NCBI GenBank assembly: GCA_003229935.1
Contig: QIGD01000024.1
Span: forward strand, 1-12,931
Source: Methanobacteriota archaeon
Lineage (GTDB): Archaea; Hydrothermarchaeota; Hydrothermarchaeia; Hydrothermarchaeales; BMS3B
DNA: 12,931 nucleotides
Direction: 5' to 3'
Every line of letters begins with the position of its first letter. The stretch's first letter is position 1. Made by a program: the position numbers and the translations under genes. The notes under the pieces are model-generated. The model made no database searches. It was not told where the DNA came from and worked only from the letters and a program-made list of their open reading frames with translations. Of this stretch, positions 6,485 to 12,931 are shown piece by piece.

Positions 6485-7115
6485 TCATGTTTTATCTACC
6501 AATATTACATATTTTCCATAATTATAGGCACCTTTTACTTTACAGAATAACCTTTTATGCTCTACCAAATCGTTAGGTTGTAACCTATATCTCTTCCTTC
6601 TTATGGAAGGTTTAAAACCTTTTCTATTGGTCTGCAAACTCCTGTTATTCCTTCTTGTTTGGGTTAACTCATAACTCCTGTTTCTTTCCTGTACGTTCCC
6701 ATCAGCAATCGCGAAAACATCATTAATATGGCTTTTTTTAACCATAATTTAATCCAATTATATTTTGTAATATAACCATAAGTTTTACCACATTTTAAAA
6801 TTTTAACTAATATATTCCTTCTATTTCTCCTGTGATTTTTTTCTGCTCTAACAATCTGGAGATTCTCTTTCTCAAGGTTAATTCATCTGAAATCAATTCA
6901 CTCTTCTCTGTTACAACACTGAAACCAATTGTTGTGTATCCAATATCTATGCCCAGTGTAAGAGCCTGTTTATTTTCACCTGTTGTGTATTTTAGCTGTA
7001 TGATAAAGGGTCTTCGCTGAACTACTGTTGCTTTTTCCTGTTTAAGGAGTATTTTTGCCTTTCTCGGTCTTGTAAGCATCAGAGATTTTCCACACATATT
7101 TAAGACATAGACTCG
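6485..7115 (-). pseudogene. iscB: IscB RNA-guided nuclease, internally deleted and frameshifted
   Basis: IscB (the Cas9 ancestor) has an N-terminal PLMP domain, a RuvC nuclease split by an arginine-rich bridge helix and an HNH domain, and a C-terminal target-interaction domain. Present here: VYVLN..GKSLMLTRPRKAKILL (PLMP, in this copy LMLT) and RuvC-I LGIDIGYTTIG with its aspartate, then the start of the bridge region, which runs into a stop (6807). After a short scrambled joint the frame resumes at KTYGYITKYNWIKLWLKK (about 6793-6740). A one-base shift in an A-run then leads into KSHINDVFAIADG (RuvC-III, H and D present) and the C-terminal QTRRNNRSL...KGFKPSIRRKRY...VKGAYNYGKYV. RuvC-II and the whole HNH domain are gone, roughly 200 residues judged against usual family length. 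The apparent upstream start (7148) is in omega-RNA sequence. It is non-functional as a nuclease. Confidence 0.88.
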
Positions 7116-7345
7116 CAGGTCCTTCCTAAGCGGAGTTGTTGTTGACAAAGTACTGCAAGCAAGGGCACACTGAGAGAGTTTCCTCTCTGGTCAATGCCTC
7201 ACTTACAGAGCAGGGGACTTGAGGAGCATCACCTGATGTATTCTTTAACTCTACAAATAACTTCTGCATTCTTTAATGCCTCCTAATCAACCAATTGCTC
7301 TTATCCCTCATGGAACAAGCCCCATTTTAACAGGAGTGATTGACA
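7114..7345 (-). ncRNA. Truncated HEARO/omega RNA of the IscB remnant
   Basis: This segment is co-linear with the free-standing omega RNA at 11801: shared blocks include TGTCAATCAC, GATTAGGAGGCAT (about 7288-7276), GCAGAAGTTATT..TAGAGTTAAAGAA and a 25-nt identical run at 7200-7224 (matching 11924-11948). Similarity ends at AGGACCTGCG (7123-7114), where the sequence jumps straight into iscB codons; the 3' half found in the other copy is missing. A guide, if ever made, would come from DNA 5' of 7345, that is the last codons of carB. Confidence 0.75.
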
Positions 7346-7348
7346 ACA

Positions 7349-10300
7349 TCACCTGAAATCTTCCAGTCTGAGCTCGTTGAAATGCTCAGAATAGTATTCT
7401 TCAAGACTTCTTATAGCAATCTCACCTTCTCTCATACTCTCTATTGCCCTGCATGTTGCCTCAGCGGCAGCAAGAGTTGTTATGTAGGGTATTTTAAGCT
7501 CAACAGCATATCTCCTTATATAATAGCCATCACTATAAGGCACCTTTCCTGCCGTGGGTGTGTTGATTATAAGGTCAATTTCACGTCTGCGCATTAAATC
7601 CAGAACATTTGGTTTACCCTCACTAACTTTCCTCACCACTTCTGCTGGAATACCTTCTCTTGCAAGACATTTAGATGTACCGTCAGTGGCAAGAATATCA
7701 AAACCCATACCATAGAGCCTTTTTGCTATATCTGATATACCCCTACGGTGTCTTCCTGCTACACTTATAAACACCTTTCCTTTATCTGGTAGATTATTGC
7801 CTGCTGCAATCTGAGCCTTGTAGTAAGCTCTCCCAAAATCAAAATCTATTCCCATGACCTCGCCTGTACTTTTCATTTCAGGGCCCAGTACAGGGTCAAC
7901 ACCTGGAAGCTTTAGGAATGGAAAGACAGCTTCCTTCACTGCCACATGTTTTATCTTCCTCTCACCTATATAACCAAGTTCTCTGAGTTTTTTCCCCATA
8001 ATCACCTTTGTTGCGAGTTTTGCCATAGGTACGCCAATGGCCTTGCTTACATATGGTACAGTTCTTGAGGCTCTGGGATTTGCCTCCAGCACATATACCT
8101 CACCATCCTTAACAGCATACTGTACATTGAGAAGGCCTATGACTTTAAGTTCTCTTGCCAGCTTCATTGTATAATCCTTAATTTTTTCTGTTACCTCCCT
8201 GCTAATATTCTGTGGAGGTAAAACACATGCACTATCGCCAGAATGCACTCCTGCATGTTCAATGTGCTCCATAATCCCTCCGATGAAAACATCATGACCG
8301 TCACTCACTGCATCCATGTCTATTTCAATTGCATTCTCAAGGAACTTATCTACCAGTACGGGGTGCTTCTCACTGACATAAATTGCTTCCTGCATATATC
8401 TCTCAAGCTGGCTTTCATCATAAACTATCTCCATGGCTCTTCCACCGAGCACATAACTTGGCCTTACAAGTACAGGATAGCCTATTTTCTCTGCAATCTC
8501 TCTGGCTTTTTCCGTATTTGTGGCTGTGCCGTACTCTGCCTGAGGTATTCCAAGCTTTTTTAGCACTTCTGTAAAACGTTCTCTGTCTTCTGCCCGGTCT
8601 ATATTCTCTGGCGATGTGCCAAGAACATTTATACCTCTTTCTGCAAGAGGCATGGCGAGGTTTAAAGGGGTCTGACCTCCAAACTGCACTATAATGCCAT
8701 AAATATTCTCTTTCTCAATTACTTCAAGGACGTCCTCTAGGGTTATTGGCTCAAAGTATAACCTGTTGCTTATATCATAGTCTGTAGAAACTGTTTCGGG
8801 ATTGTTGTTCACTATAATACTCTCCACACCCTCCTTACGAAGAGTTAAGGAGGCATGGACACAGCAGTAATCAAACTCTATTCCCTGACCAATTCTTATC
8901 GGTCCTCCACCTATAATCACAACTTTCTTTTTTCTACTGCTTTTAATTTCATCACCACTCTCATAGGTGGAGTAGTAGTATGGTGTCTTAGCTTCGAACT
9001 CGGCAGCACAGGTATCCACCATTTTAAATGCAGGTGTGACACCCAGCTTCTTCCTTTTTTTTCTTATACTTTCTTCTCCTCCGCCAATTATATTTGCAAT
9101 CTGTATGTCGCTGAAACCAAGACTTTTTGCATTTTTGATAAGCTTCTCATTAACAGTTTCGAGAGTATATTCCAAAAGAGTTTTTTCCATCTCAAGTATA
9201 TTCCTGATTTTATATATGAAAAAGGGTGATATTTTTGTTAGTTCGACAATTCTTTCAACAGATACTCCTGCTCTCAGAGCATCGTATATATAAAAAATTC
9301 TTTTATCTGTGGGATTAGATAGGTTATCTTCGATTTTCGTTATATTTGTTTCAGGTTCTCTACCGTCGCAGCATAAGCCATTGCGTTTTATATCCAGACT
9401 CCTGATAGCTTTCTGAAGGCTCTCTTCAAAGCTCCTGCCTATCGCCATAACCTCGCCGGTACTTTTCATCTGCGTACCAATATGCTTCTCCGCATCTCTG
9501 AACTTATCAAAAGGCCATCTAGGTATTTTTGTTACAATATAATCCATAGCAGGTTCAAAGCTGGCTGGAGTCTCTCTGGTAACGTCATTTGGTATTTCAT
9601 CCAGACTAAAACCCACTGCAATTTTGGCAGATATCTTTGCAATAGGATAGCCTGTTGCCTTGCTTGCAAGAGCTGAAGAGCGGGATACTCTCGGATTGAC
9701 TTCTATAACATGATATTCCCACTTTTCGGGGTTAACAGCAAACTGGATATTACAGCCTCCAGCAATCTCCAGTGCCCTTATTATCTTCAGAGCAGCGCTT
9801 CTGAGAATCTGATGTTCTCTGTCACTTAAAGTCTGAGCAGGGGCAACGACTATACTTTCGCCTGTGTGAATCCCCATAGGGTCAATATTCTCCATGTTGC
9901 ATATGGTTATGCAGTTATCATTTGTATCCCGCATAACCTCATACTCGTATTCATACCAGCCTAGGAGAGATTTTTCAATGAGAACCTGATTAACCATGCT
10001 TGCATCTACGCCTCTTGTAACTATCTCTTCAAGTTCCTCTCTGTTATGAGCAAAACCCCCTCCTGTACCACCAAGAGTGTATGCTGGCCTTATTATTACA
10101 GGATACCCAATTTTATTTACAGCTTCTAAAGCTTCTTCAAGGCTACTAACAGCAAAACTGTGTGGGACGGGTTCATCTATATTTCTTATAAATTGGGCAA
10201 ATAGCTCTCTGTTCTCTGCCTTCTTTATTGTCTCAACGCCTGTTCCTAGTATGTTTACATTATACTTTTCAAAAACTCCGGCTTCAGCAAGCTTGGCAGT

Positions 10301-10594
10301 CAGGTTCAGACCTGTTTGCCCTCCCATTGTTCCAAGAAAACCCTCCGGTCTCTCCTTCTCTATTATCTTTGCCACAATATCGGGAGTTAAAGGTTCCATG
10401 TAAATTTTATCTGCAATTTCGCTGTCTGTCTGGATTGTGGCAGGATTGGAATTTACAAGGATAACCTCATAGCCCTCTGCTCTGAGGGATTTACAGGCCT
10501 GACTTCCAGAGTAGTCGAATTCTGCTGCCTGACCTATAATTATGGGTCCTGAGCCTATAACCATTATCTTCTTAATATCTTCTCTTTTTGGCAT
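7349..10594 (-). CDS. carB: Carbamoyl-phosphate synthase large subunit
   Basis: The synthetase subunit uses ammonia from CarA, bicarbonate and two ATP to make carbamoyl phosphate for pyrimidines and arginine. From the ATG at 10594 it is 1081 residues, the normal full length; I prefer this to the upstream ATG at 10624 because MPKREDIKKIMVIGSGPIIIGQ is the conserved start. The two homologous ATP-grasp halves are both present, with GPIIIGQAAEFDYSG and its counterpart GPIRIGQGIEFDYCC, and the metal-site motifs VIEVNPRVSRSSALASKATG and VLEANPRASRTVPYVSKAIG. An oligomerisation segment lies between them. The C-terminal MGS-like allosteric domain includes DILATDGTSKCL and IINTPTAG. The start overlaps the end of carA by 23 nt. 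The stop codon lies 3-4 nt from the end of an IscB element. Confidence 0.98.
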   Translation of the reverse strand: MPKREDIKKIMVIGSGPIIIGQAAEFDYSGSQACKSLRAEGYEVILVNSNPATIQTDSEIADKIYMEPLTPDIVAKIIEKERPEGFLGTMGGQTGLNLTAKLAEAGVFEKYNVNILGTGVETIKKAENRELFAQFIRNIDEPVPHSFAVSSLEEALEAVNKIGYPVIIRPAYTLGGTGGGFAHNREELEEIVTRGVDASMVNQVLIEKSLLGWYEYEYEVMRDTNDNCITICNMENIDPMGIHTGESIVVAPAQTLSDREHQILRSAALKIIRALEIAGGCNIQFAVNPEKWEYHVIEVNPRVSRSSALASKATGYPIAKISAKIAVGFSLDEIPNDVTRETPASFEPAMDYIVTKIPRWPFDKFRDAEKHIGTQMKSTGEVMAIGRSFEESLQKAIRSLDIKRNGLCCDGREPETNITKIEDNLSNPTDKRIFYIYDALRAGVSVERIVELTKISPFFIYKIRNILEMEKTLLEYTLETVNEKLIKNAKSLGFSDIQIANIIGGGEESIRKKRKKLGVTPAFKMVDTCAAEFEAKTPYYYSTYESGDEIKSSRKKKVVIIGGGPIRIGQGIEFDYCCVHASLTLRKEGVESIIVNNNPETVSTDYDISNRLYFEPITLEDVLEVIEKENIYGIIVQFGGQTPLNLAMPLAERGINVLGTSPENIDRAEDRERFTEVLKKLGIPQAEYGTATNTEKAREIAEKIGYPVLVRPSYVLGGRAMEIVYDESQLERYMQEAIYVSEKHPVLVDKFLENAIEIDMDAVSDGHDVFIGGIMEHIEHAGVHSGDSACVLPPQNISREVTEKIKDYTMKLARELKVIGLLNVQYAVKDGEVYVLEANPRASRTVPYVSKAIGVPMAKLATKVIMGKKLRELGYIGERKIKHVAVKEAVFPFLKLPGVDPVLGPEMKSTGEVMGIDFDFGRAYYKAQIAAGNNLPDKGKVFISVAGRHRRGISDIAKRLYGMGFDILATDGTSKCLAREGIPAEVVRKVSEGKPNVLDLMRRREIDLIINTPTAGKVPYSDGYYIRRYAVELKIPYITTLAAAEATCRAIESMREGEIAIRSLEEYYSEHFNELRLEDFR

Positions 10595-11672
10595 AGTTAT
10601 GCACCATTTCAGCAAAAACATCAAACATGTATTCTGTATCTTTTGGTCCCGGGCTTGCCTCGGGATGGAACTGAGTCGTCATTATTGGCAGACTTCTGTG
10701 TTTAAGTCCTTCGCATGTACCGTCATTAAGGTTTACAAGTGTCTGATTGAATTCAGTACCTTCAAGGCTTTCAATACTCACGCCAAAGCCGTGATTCTGT
10801 GAGGTTATATATACTCTACCTGTGCTCAAATCTTTTACAGGCTGGTTTGCTCCACGGTGCCCGAATTTGAGTTTGAAGGTATGTGCACCCGAAGCTAGGG
10901 CAAGCATCTGGTGTCCGAGACATATACCAAAAGTTGGAATCTCGTGGTTCATCAACTCTCTGATTGTCTCTGTGACATAGGGTGCCTGAACAGGGTCCCC
11001 GGGGCCTGGAGAGATTACTATACCTTGCGGCTCCATGTCAAGAATTTCCTTTACTTTTAAAAAGGCTGGAATGACACTAACCGAAAAGCCTCTCTTCAAA
11101 AGGTTTTTCCTTATACTCCACTTCATACCGCAGTCTATCACAGCTATTCTCTCTTCTCCACTGCCATATTGGAGTATTTTCTTTGTTGTAACTTTTCTTA
11201 CCAGATCTTTCTCCCCATAGGGCTTCTGAGCAAGTGACTTTTCCATGAGTTTGTGCACATCTATATCTTCTTTGCTTGTCTTCAATGCTCCCTGAATAAC
11301 ACCATACTCTCTCAGCTTTATTGTAAGTGCTCTTGTATCCACACCAGCTATACCCGGAATTTTCTGTTCTCTGAGGAAATCGTCAATATTCTCAAAACTG
11401 CTCCGATGGTAGGGCTCCTGACAATTCGCCTTTATGACAAAACCTTCGACATTTATTCTTTCACTTTCAAAATATTCAGTATTTATACCATAGTTACCAA
11501 TCAAAGGATATGTCAGAGTTAGAATCTGGCCACTGTAGCTGGGGTCTGTTAAAGCTTCCTGGTATCCTGTCATACTGGTTGAAAAGACCACCTCTCCGTA
11601 GACCTCAGCTTCAGCCCCAAATCCTGAGCCCTCTATTACAGTACCATCATTAAGTAAAAGTACAGCCTTCAT
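10572..11672 (-). CDS. carA: Carbamoyl-phosphate synthase small subunit (glutamine amidotransferase)
   Basis: A 366-residue protein that hydrolyses glutamine and channels ammonia to CarB. The N-terminal CPSase small-chain domain (1 to about 150) has STSMTGYQEALTDPSY and GVDTRALT. The class I amidotransferase domain follows, with SPGPGDP (221-227), the nucleophile in GICLGHQ (C251) and the catalytic His-Glu pair in FHPEASPGP (H336, E338). KFGHRGANQPV and TSQNHGF are also conserved. All triad residues are present. A ribosome-binding-like AAGGGA lies a few bases before the ATG, and a TATA-like motif about 60 nt upstream. It is followed by an overlapping carB, and faces the omega-RNA/ACT gene unit across a 128-bp divergent region. 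Confidence 0.98.
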   Translation of the reverse strand: MKAVLLLNDGTVIEGSGFGAEAEVYGEVVFSTSMTGYQEALTDPSYSGQILTLTYPLIGNYGINTEYFESERINVEGFVIKANCQEPYHRSSFENIDDFLREQKIPGIAGVDTRALTIKLREYGVIQGALKTSKEDIDVHKLMEKSLAQKPYGEKDLVRKVTTKKILQYGSGEERIAVIDCGMKWSIRKNLLKRGFSVSVIPAFLKVKEILDMEPQGIVISPGPGDPVQAPYVTETIRELMNHEIPTFGICLGHQMLALASGAHTFKLKFGHRGANQPVKDLSTGRVYITSQNHGFGVSIESLEGTEFNQTLVNLNDGTCEGLKHRSLPIMTTQFHPEASPGPKDTEYMFDVFAEMVHNYAKKRRY

Positions 11673-11728
11673 TAGAATCCCTTCTGCTTACTTATTTCAA
11701 CGATATAAGTTTTGTGTATTGTTGTGAA

Positions 11729-11742
11729 ACATTTTATAACTA
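11729..11742 (-). promoter_or_regulatory. Possible TATA box of carAB
   Basis: On the minus strand AGTTATAAAAT lies about 60 nt before the carA ATG, giving a leader near 35-40 nt that contains AAGGGA as a ribosome-binding site. The intergenic region 11673-11800 holds no gene. A second A/T-rich motif on the + strand, GATATATATT (about 11763-11772), could drive the omega RNA or ACT gene the other way. Prediction from motif and distance only. Confidence 0.4.
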
Positions 11743-11800
11743 AATAAGATAAAATAGCTACAGATATATATTATGAACCACATAGCTCAGAATGTGAAAC

Positions 11801-12120
11801 TGTCAATCACCACCCATTAAAATGGGTGGCCTGCCTCGTGATAGACAGGGTAACAGATTGATTAGGAGGCATAGTAATATGCAGAAGTTATTGGTAGAGT
11901 TAAAGAACACACCAGAGGTTCCCCCTCAAGTCCCCTGCTCTGTAAGTGGAACATTAAACAAAGACAAAAGTCTCAGTGTGCACTGCATAGTACTGGTTAA
12001 TAACAGCTCCAAAGAGGACCTACGCTCTGGCAAGAGTGGACAGGCGTTGAGCGTCGCTGTCATAAACATGCATAAGAAACCAATACCTGATATTGGTAGG
12101 AACAGTGAGCAGGTTGAAAT
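11801..12120 (+). ncRNA. Free-standing HEARO/omega RNA (IscB guide RNA family)
   Basis: Co-linear with the RNA segment attached to the iscB remnant over about 220 nt, including a 25-nt identical block at 11924-11948. It then continues for a further ~100 nt (CTCTGGCAAGAGTGGACAGG through AACAGTGAGCAGGTTGAAAT) that the other copy lacks. This matches the HEARO RNA family (HNH endonuclease-associated RNA and ORF), known to serve as the IscB omega RNA, whose guide is the DNA just 5' of the element (here about 11785-11800). Local stems are visible, e.g. AAAGAC/GTCT-like and GCCTGCC..CAGGG. With no iscB in the element, any action needs an IscB encoded elsewhere, as described for other stand-alone omega RNAs. 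The 3' end is approximate. Confidence 0.75.
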
Positions 12121-12217
12121 ATCTGCTGGTATTGATTGGATTAAGAATTATTACTCTTATACAAATTTTAAAATATGTGAGGTAGGGCAATTCCTCCACC
12201 CATTCAAATGGGTTATT
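11801..12217 (+). mobile_element. IscB-less IS200/IS605-type mini-element carrying an omega RNA
   Basis: An approximately 417-bp unit with matching end hairpins. The left one is CCACCCATT with AATGGGTGG (11810-11829), just after TGTCAATCAC; the right one is ACCCATT with AATGGGT (12198-12213), preceded by GGGCAATTCCT and followed by TTATT. Both stems use the same ACCCATT sequence, as expected if one transposase recognised both ends. Between them is the omega RNA and about 70 bp with no iscB codons. The unit lies in the carA/ACT-gene divergent region and its right end touches the ACT gene's start codon. End positions are inferred by comparison with the copy at 6415-7345 and may be off by several bases. 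Confidence 0.75.
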
Positions 12218-12871
12218 ATGAATATAACAGGAGCCACCTACGAAGTTGTTGCCGAATACCCTTATATAGAGAATTATCTCTCTAAAAAACTTGTTAATTA
12301 CAGGGCTCTAGCAAGAGACATAAGACCAAGGGTTGCTACAAAGATTGGACGAGAAGTAAATATTCAGAGTATAGTCACAGCTTTAAGAAGACTCTCCTAT
12401 GATAAAGACAGCAAAAAAGAACATGTTGACGATATTCTATCAAAAAGTGAAATTAGCCTTCGTTATGACCTTGTCCTGATTACCGTGGAACTGACAAGAT
12501 ATATCCATGGCAAGATTCTTGAGCTTCACAGAAATACTAGTGATGACGGTTACCTACTGCTTCAGGGGCTTGAAAGTCTCACAATTGTTGTTAAAGACTC
12601 TCACCTGAGCTTTCTTGAGAAGCTTTTTAAAAATAGCATTTTAAAAAAGATTGAAAATCTTGCAGGAGTTGTGGTTAAGAGCCCAGAAGATATAACGGAT
12701 ACCCCAGGAGTTATAACAAGACTAACCTCGCTTCTAAGTGCGGAGAATATAAACATTGTTGAGATGATGTCTTCATATTCAGAGACCTTTCTGCTTGTGG
12801 AGGAGGGGGATGCTCTTGCATGTATAGAAGCTATAAGAAGGGAGATGAAAAGAGCAAGAAGTATAAACTGA
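12218..12871 (+). CDS. ACT-domain protein (small-ligand sensor), archaeal type
   Basis: A 217-residue protein when started at the ATG at 12218. The N-terminal part (about 1-70) is helical with LSKKLVNYRALARDIRPRV and SIVTALRRLSYD, a pattern common to archaeal proteins pairing a helix-turn-helix-like region with ACT domains. The C-terminal residues about 148-212 form an ACT domain: a strand, then DTPGVITRLTSLLSAENINIVEMMSSYSETFLLVEEGDALACIEAI, with the typical PGV at the ligand-binding turn. ACT domains usually bind amino acids or related metabolites. The frame stays open upstream to 11822, but those 132 codons are omega-RNA and element-end sequence and I exclude them. The element's right end directly abuts the ATG, so the original promoter and ribosome site appear displaced; no Shine-Dalgarno is visible. 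Confidence 0.75.
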   Translation: MNITGATYEVVAEYPYIENYLSKKLVNYRALARDIRPRVATKIGREVNIQSIVTALRRLSYDKDSKKEHVDDILSKSEISLRYDLVLITVELTRYIHGKILELHRNTSDDGYLLLQGLESLTIVVKDSHLSFLEKLFKNSILKKIENLAGVVVKSPEDITDTPGVITRLTSLLSAENINIVEMMSSYSETFLLVEEGDALACIEAIRREMKRARSIN

Positions 12872-12873
12872 CA

Positions 12874-12890
12874 TACTCCCACGACTAAAG
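12874..12890. mobile_element. Interrupted IS200/IS605-type end hairpin
   Basis: Immediately after the ACT gene stop, TACTCCCACGACTAAAG gives the left arm (CCCACGAC, 12878-12885) and loop of the same kind of hairpin as at 64-83, but the right arm GTCGTGGG does not follow. Instead the sequence changes to AGGCTGTCCGACAATTAC, which resembles the terminal repeat of some unrelated insertion sequences. A second element may have inserted into, or deleted, the hairpin. The window ends too soon to tell. Confidence 0.45.
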
Positions 12891-12931
12891 AGGCTGTCCG
12901 ACAATTACTCTCAGTAATATAAAGACTGCTT

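Larger units (their letters stand above)
6415..7345 (-). mobile_element. Decayed IscB (IS200/IS605-like, HEARO) element between carB and purC
   Basis: Read on the minus strand, the left end (TGTCAATCAC, 7345-7336) is shared exactly with the second element at 11801. Then come an omega-RNA remnant, a broken iscB and a right end GGGCAATT...GGGTTATT (about 6445-6415) matching the other element's right end. Both terminal hairpins are eroded: the left one no longer pairs fully, and the right one is only a weak TCTACATTCTATGGAGA. No tnpA is present. The insertion sits precisely between the carB stop (3-4 nt away) and the purC start (12 nt), leaving both genes intact. It is almost certainly immobile on its own. 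Confidence 0.8.

Noticed and set aside
7116..7148. N-terminal 11 or so residues of the apparent IscB fragment ORF starting at 7148.
   Set aside because: They are encoded by omega-RNA sequence fused to iscB by deletion; IscB homology starts at about residue 12-13 (RVYVLN).
7384..7392. A 9-nt match between the predicted guide of the free-standing omega RNA (11785-11793) and the carB 3' end.
   Set aside because: The match stops after 9 nt and is on the limit of chance for a 13-kb window; not enough to propose a target.
11721..11800. Repeat TGTGAAAC at about 11723-11730 and 11793-11800 beside the carA promoter.
   Set aside because: Only 8 nt, A/T-rich surroundings, no further similarity around either copy; too weak to call an operator pair.
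11822..12217. The 5' 132 codons of the long open frame leading into the ACT gene (apparent 349-residue protein).
   Set aside because: This stretch aligns base for base in blocks with the omega-RNA segment upstream of the iscB remnant, where the frame is not kept, and it includes the element's right-end hairpin. It is RNA-gene sequence that happens to stay open.
1..12931. CRISPR array, rRNA genes, riboswitch or replication origin.
   Set aside because: No regularly spaced repeats, no rRNA-like segments and no recognised riboswitch consensus were seen on either strand.

Overview
The window looks archaeal, most likely an anaerobic euryarchaeon of the methanogen/ANME type. The single tRNA lacks an encoded CCA end. 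Several genes are preceded by TATA-like boxes about 25-45 nt upstream and have very short leaders. There are Roadblock-domain genes, a soluble-looking TfrAB/SdhAB-type pair, and several IS200/IS605-type ends with HEARO (IscB omega) RNA. The lineage is an inference from this mix; no marker gene is present.

Layout, left to right. Positions 1-91 hold the last codons of a TnpB gene and the right end of its IS200/IS605 element. A small winged-helix regulator (121-534, +) follows and meets the sdhB/tfrB iron-sulfur gene tail to tail. Then come sdhB-sdhA on the minus strand (531-2907), a tRNA-Arg(UCU) (2972-3046, -), and a minus-strand operon read from 5323 down to 3185: a universal stress protein, a DUF2226-like protein, a Roadblock/LC7 protein and a Roadblock-like two-part protein. 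Next are a C-terminal scrap of an IS481-like transposase (5414-5677) and purC (5704-6402, -). A decayed IscB element (about 6415-7345, -) fills the space between carB and purC. carB (7349-10594) and carA (10572-11672) are on the minus strand. A divergent intergenic region then leads, on the plus strand, to an IscB-less mini-element carrying an apparently full omega RNA (about 11801-12217) and an ACT-domain gene (12218-12871). The window ends in half of another IS200/IS605 hairpin, cut off by unrelated sequence.

Metabolism. CarAB makes carbamoyl phosphate from glutamine, bicarbonate and ATP for pyrimidines and arginine. PurC carries out the SAICAR step of purine synthesis. The downstream ACT-domain protein may sense an amino acid or another small ligand. 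SdhAB/TfrAB catalyses fumarate/succinate interconversion, but no membrane anchor or CCG-domain partner is encoded nearby, and the cofactor residues differ from classical complex II.

The most interesting feature is the set of RNA-guided transposon (OMEGA) relics. Two homologous HEARO/omega-RNA copies share long identical blocks. One is attached to an IscB that has lost its middle, including the region where the HNH nuclease should be; the other is free-standing with well-formed hairpins at both ends. In all three IS200/IS605 elements with a visible right end, that end lies 0 to about 30 nt upstream of a start codon, in the same orientation as the gene. The RNA or the element ends may therefore have been co-opted in 5' regions.
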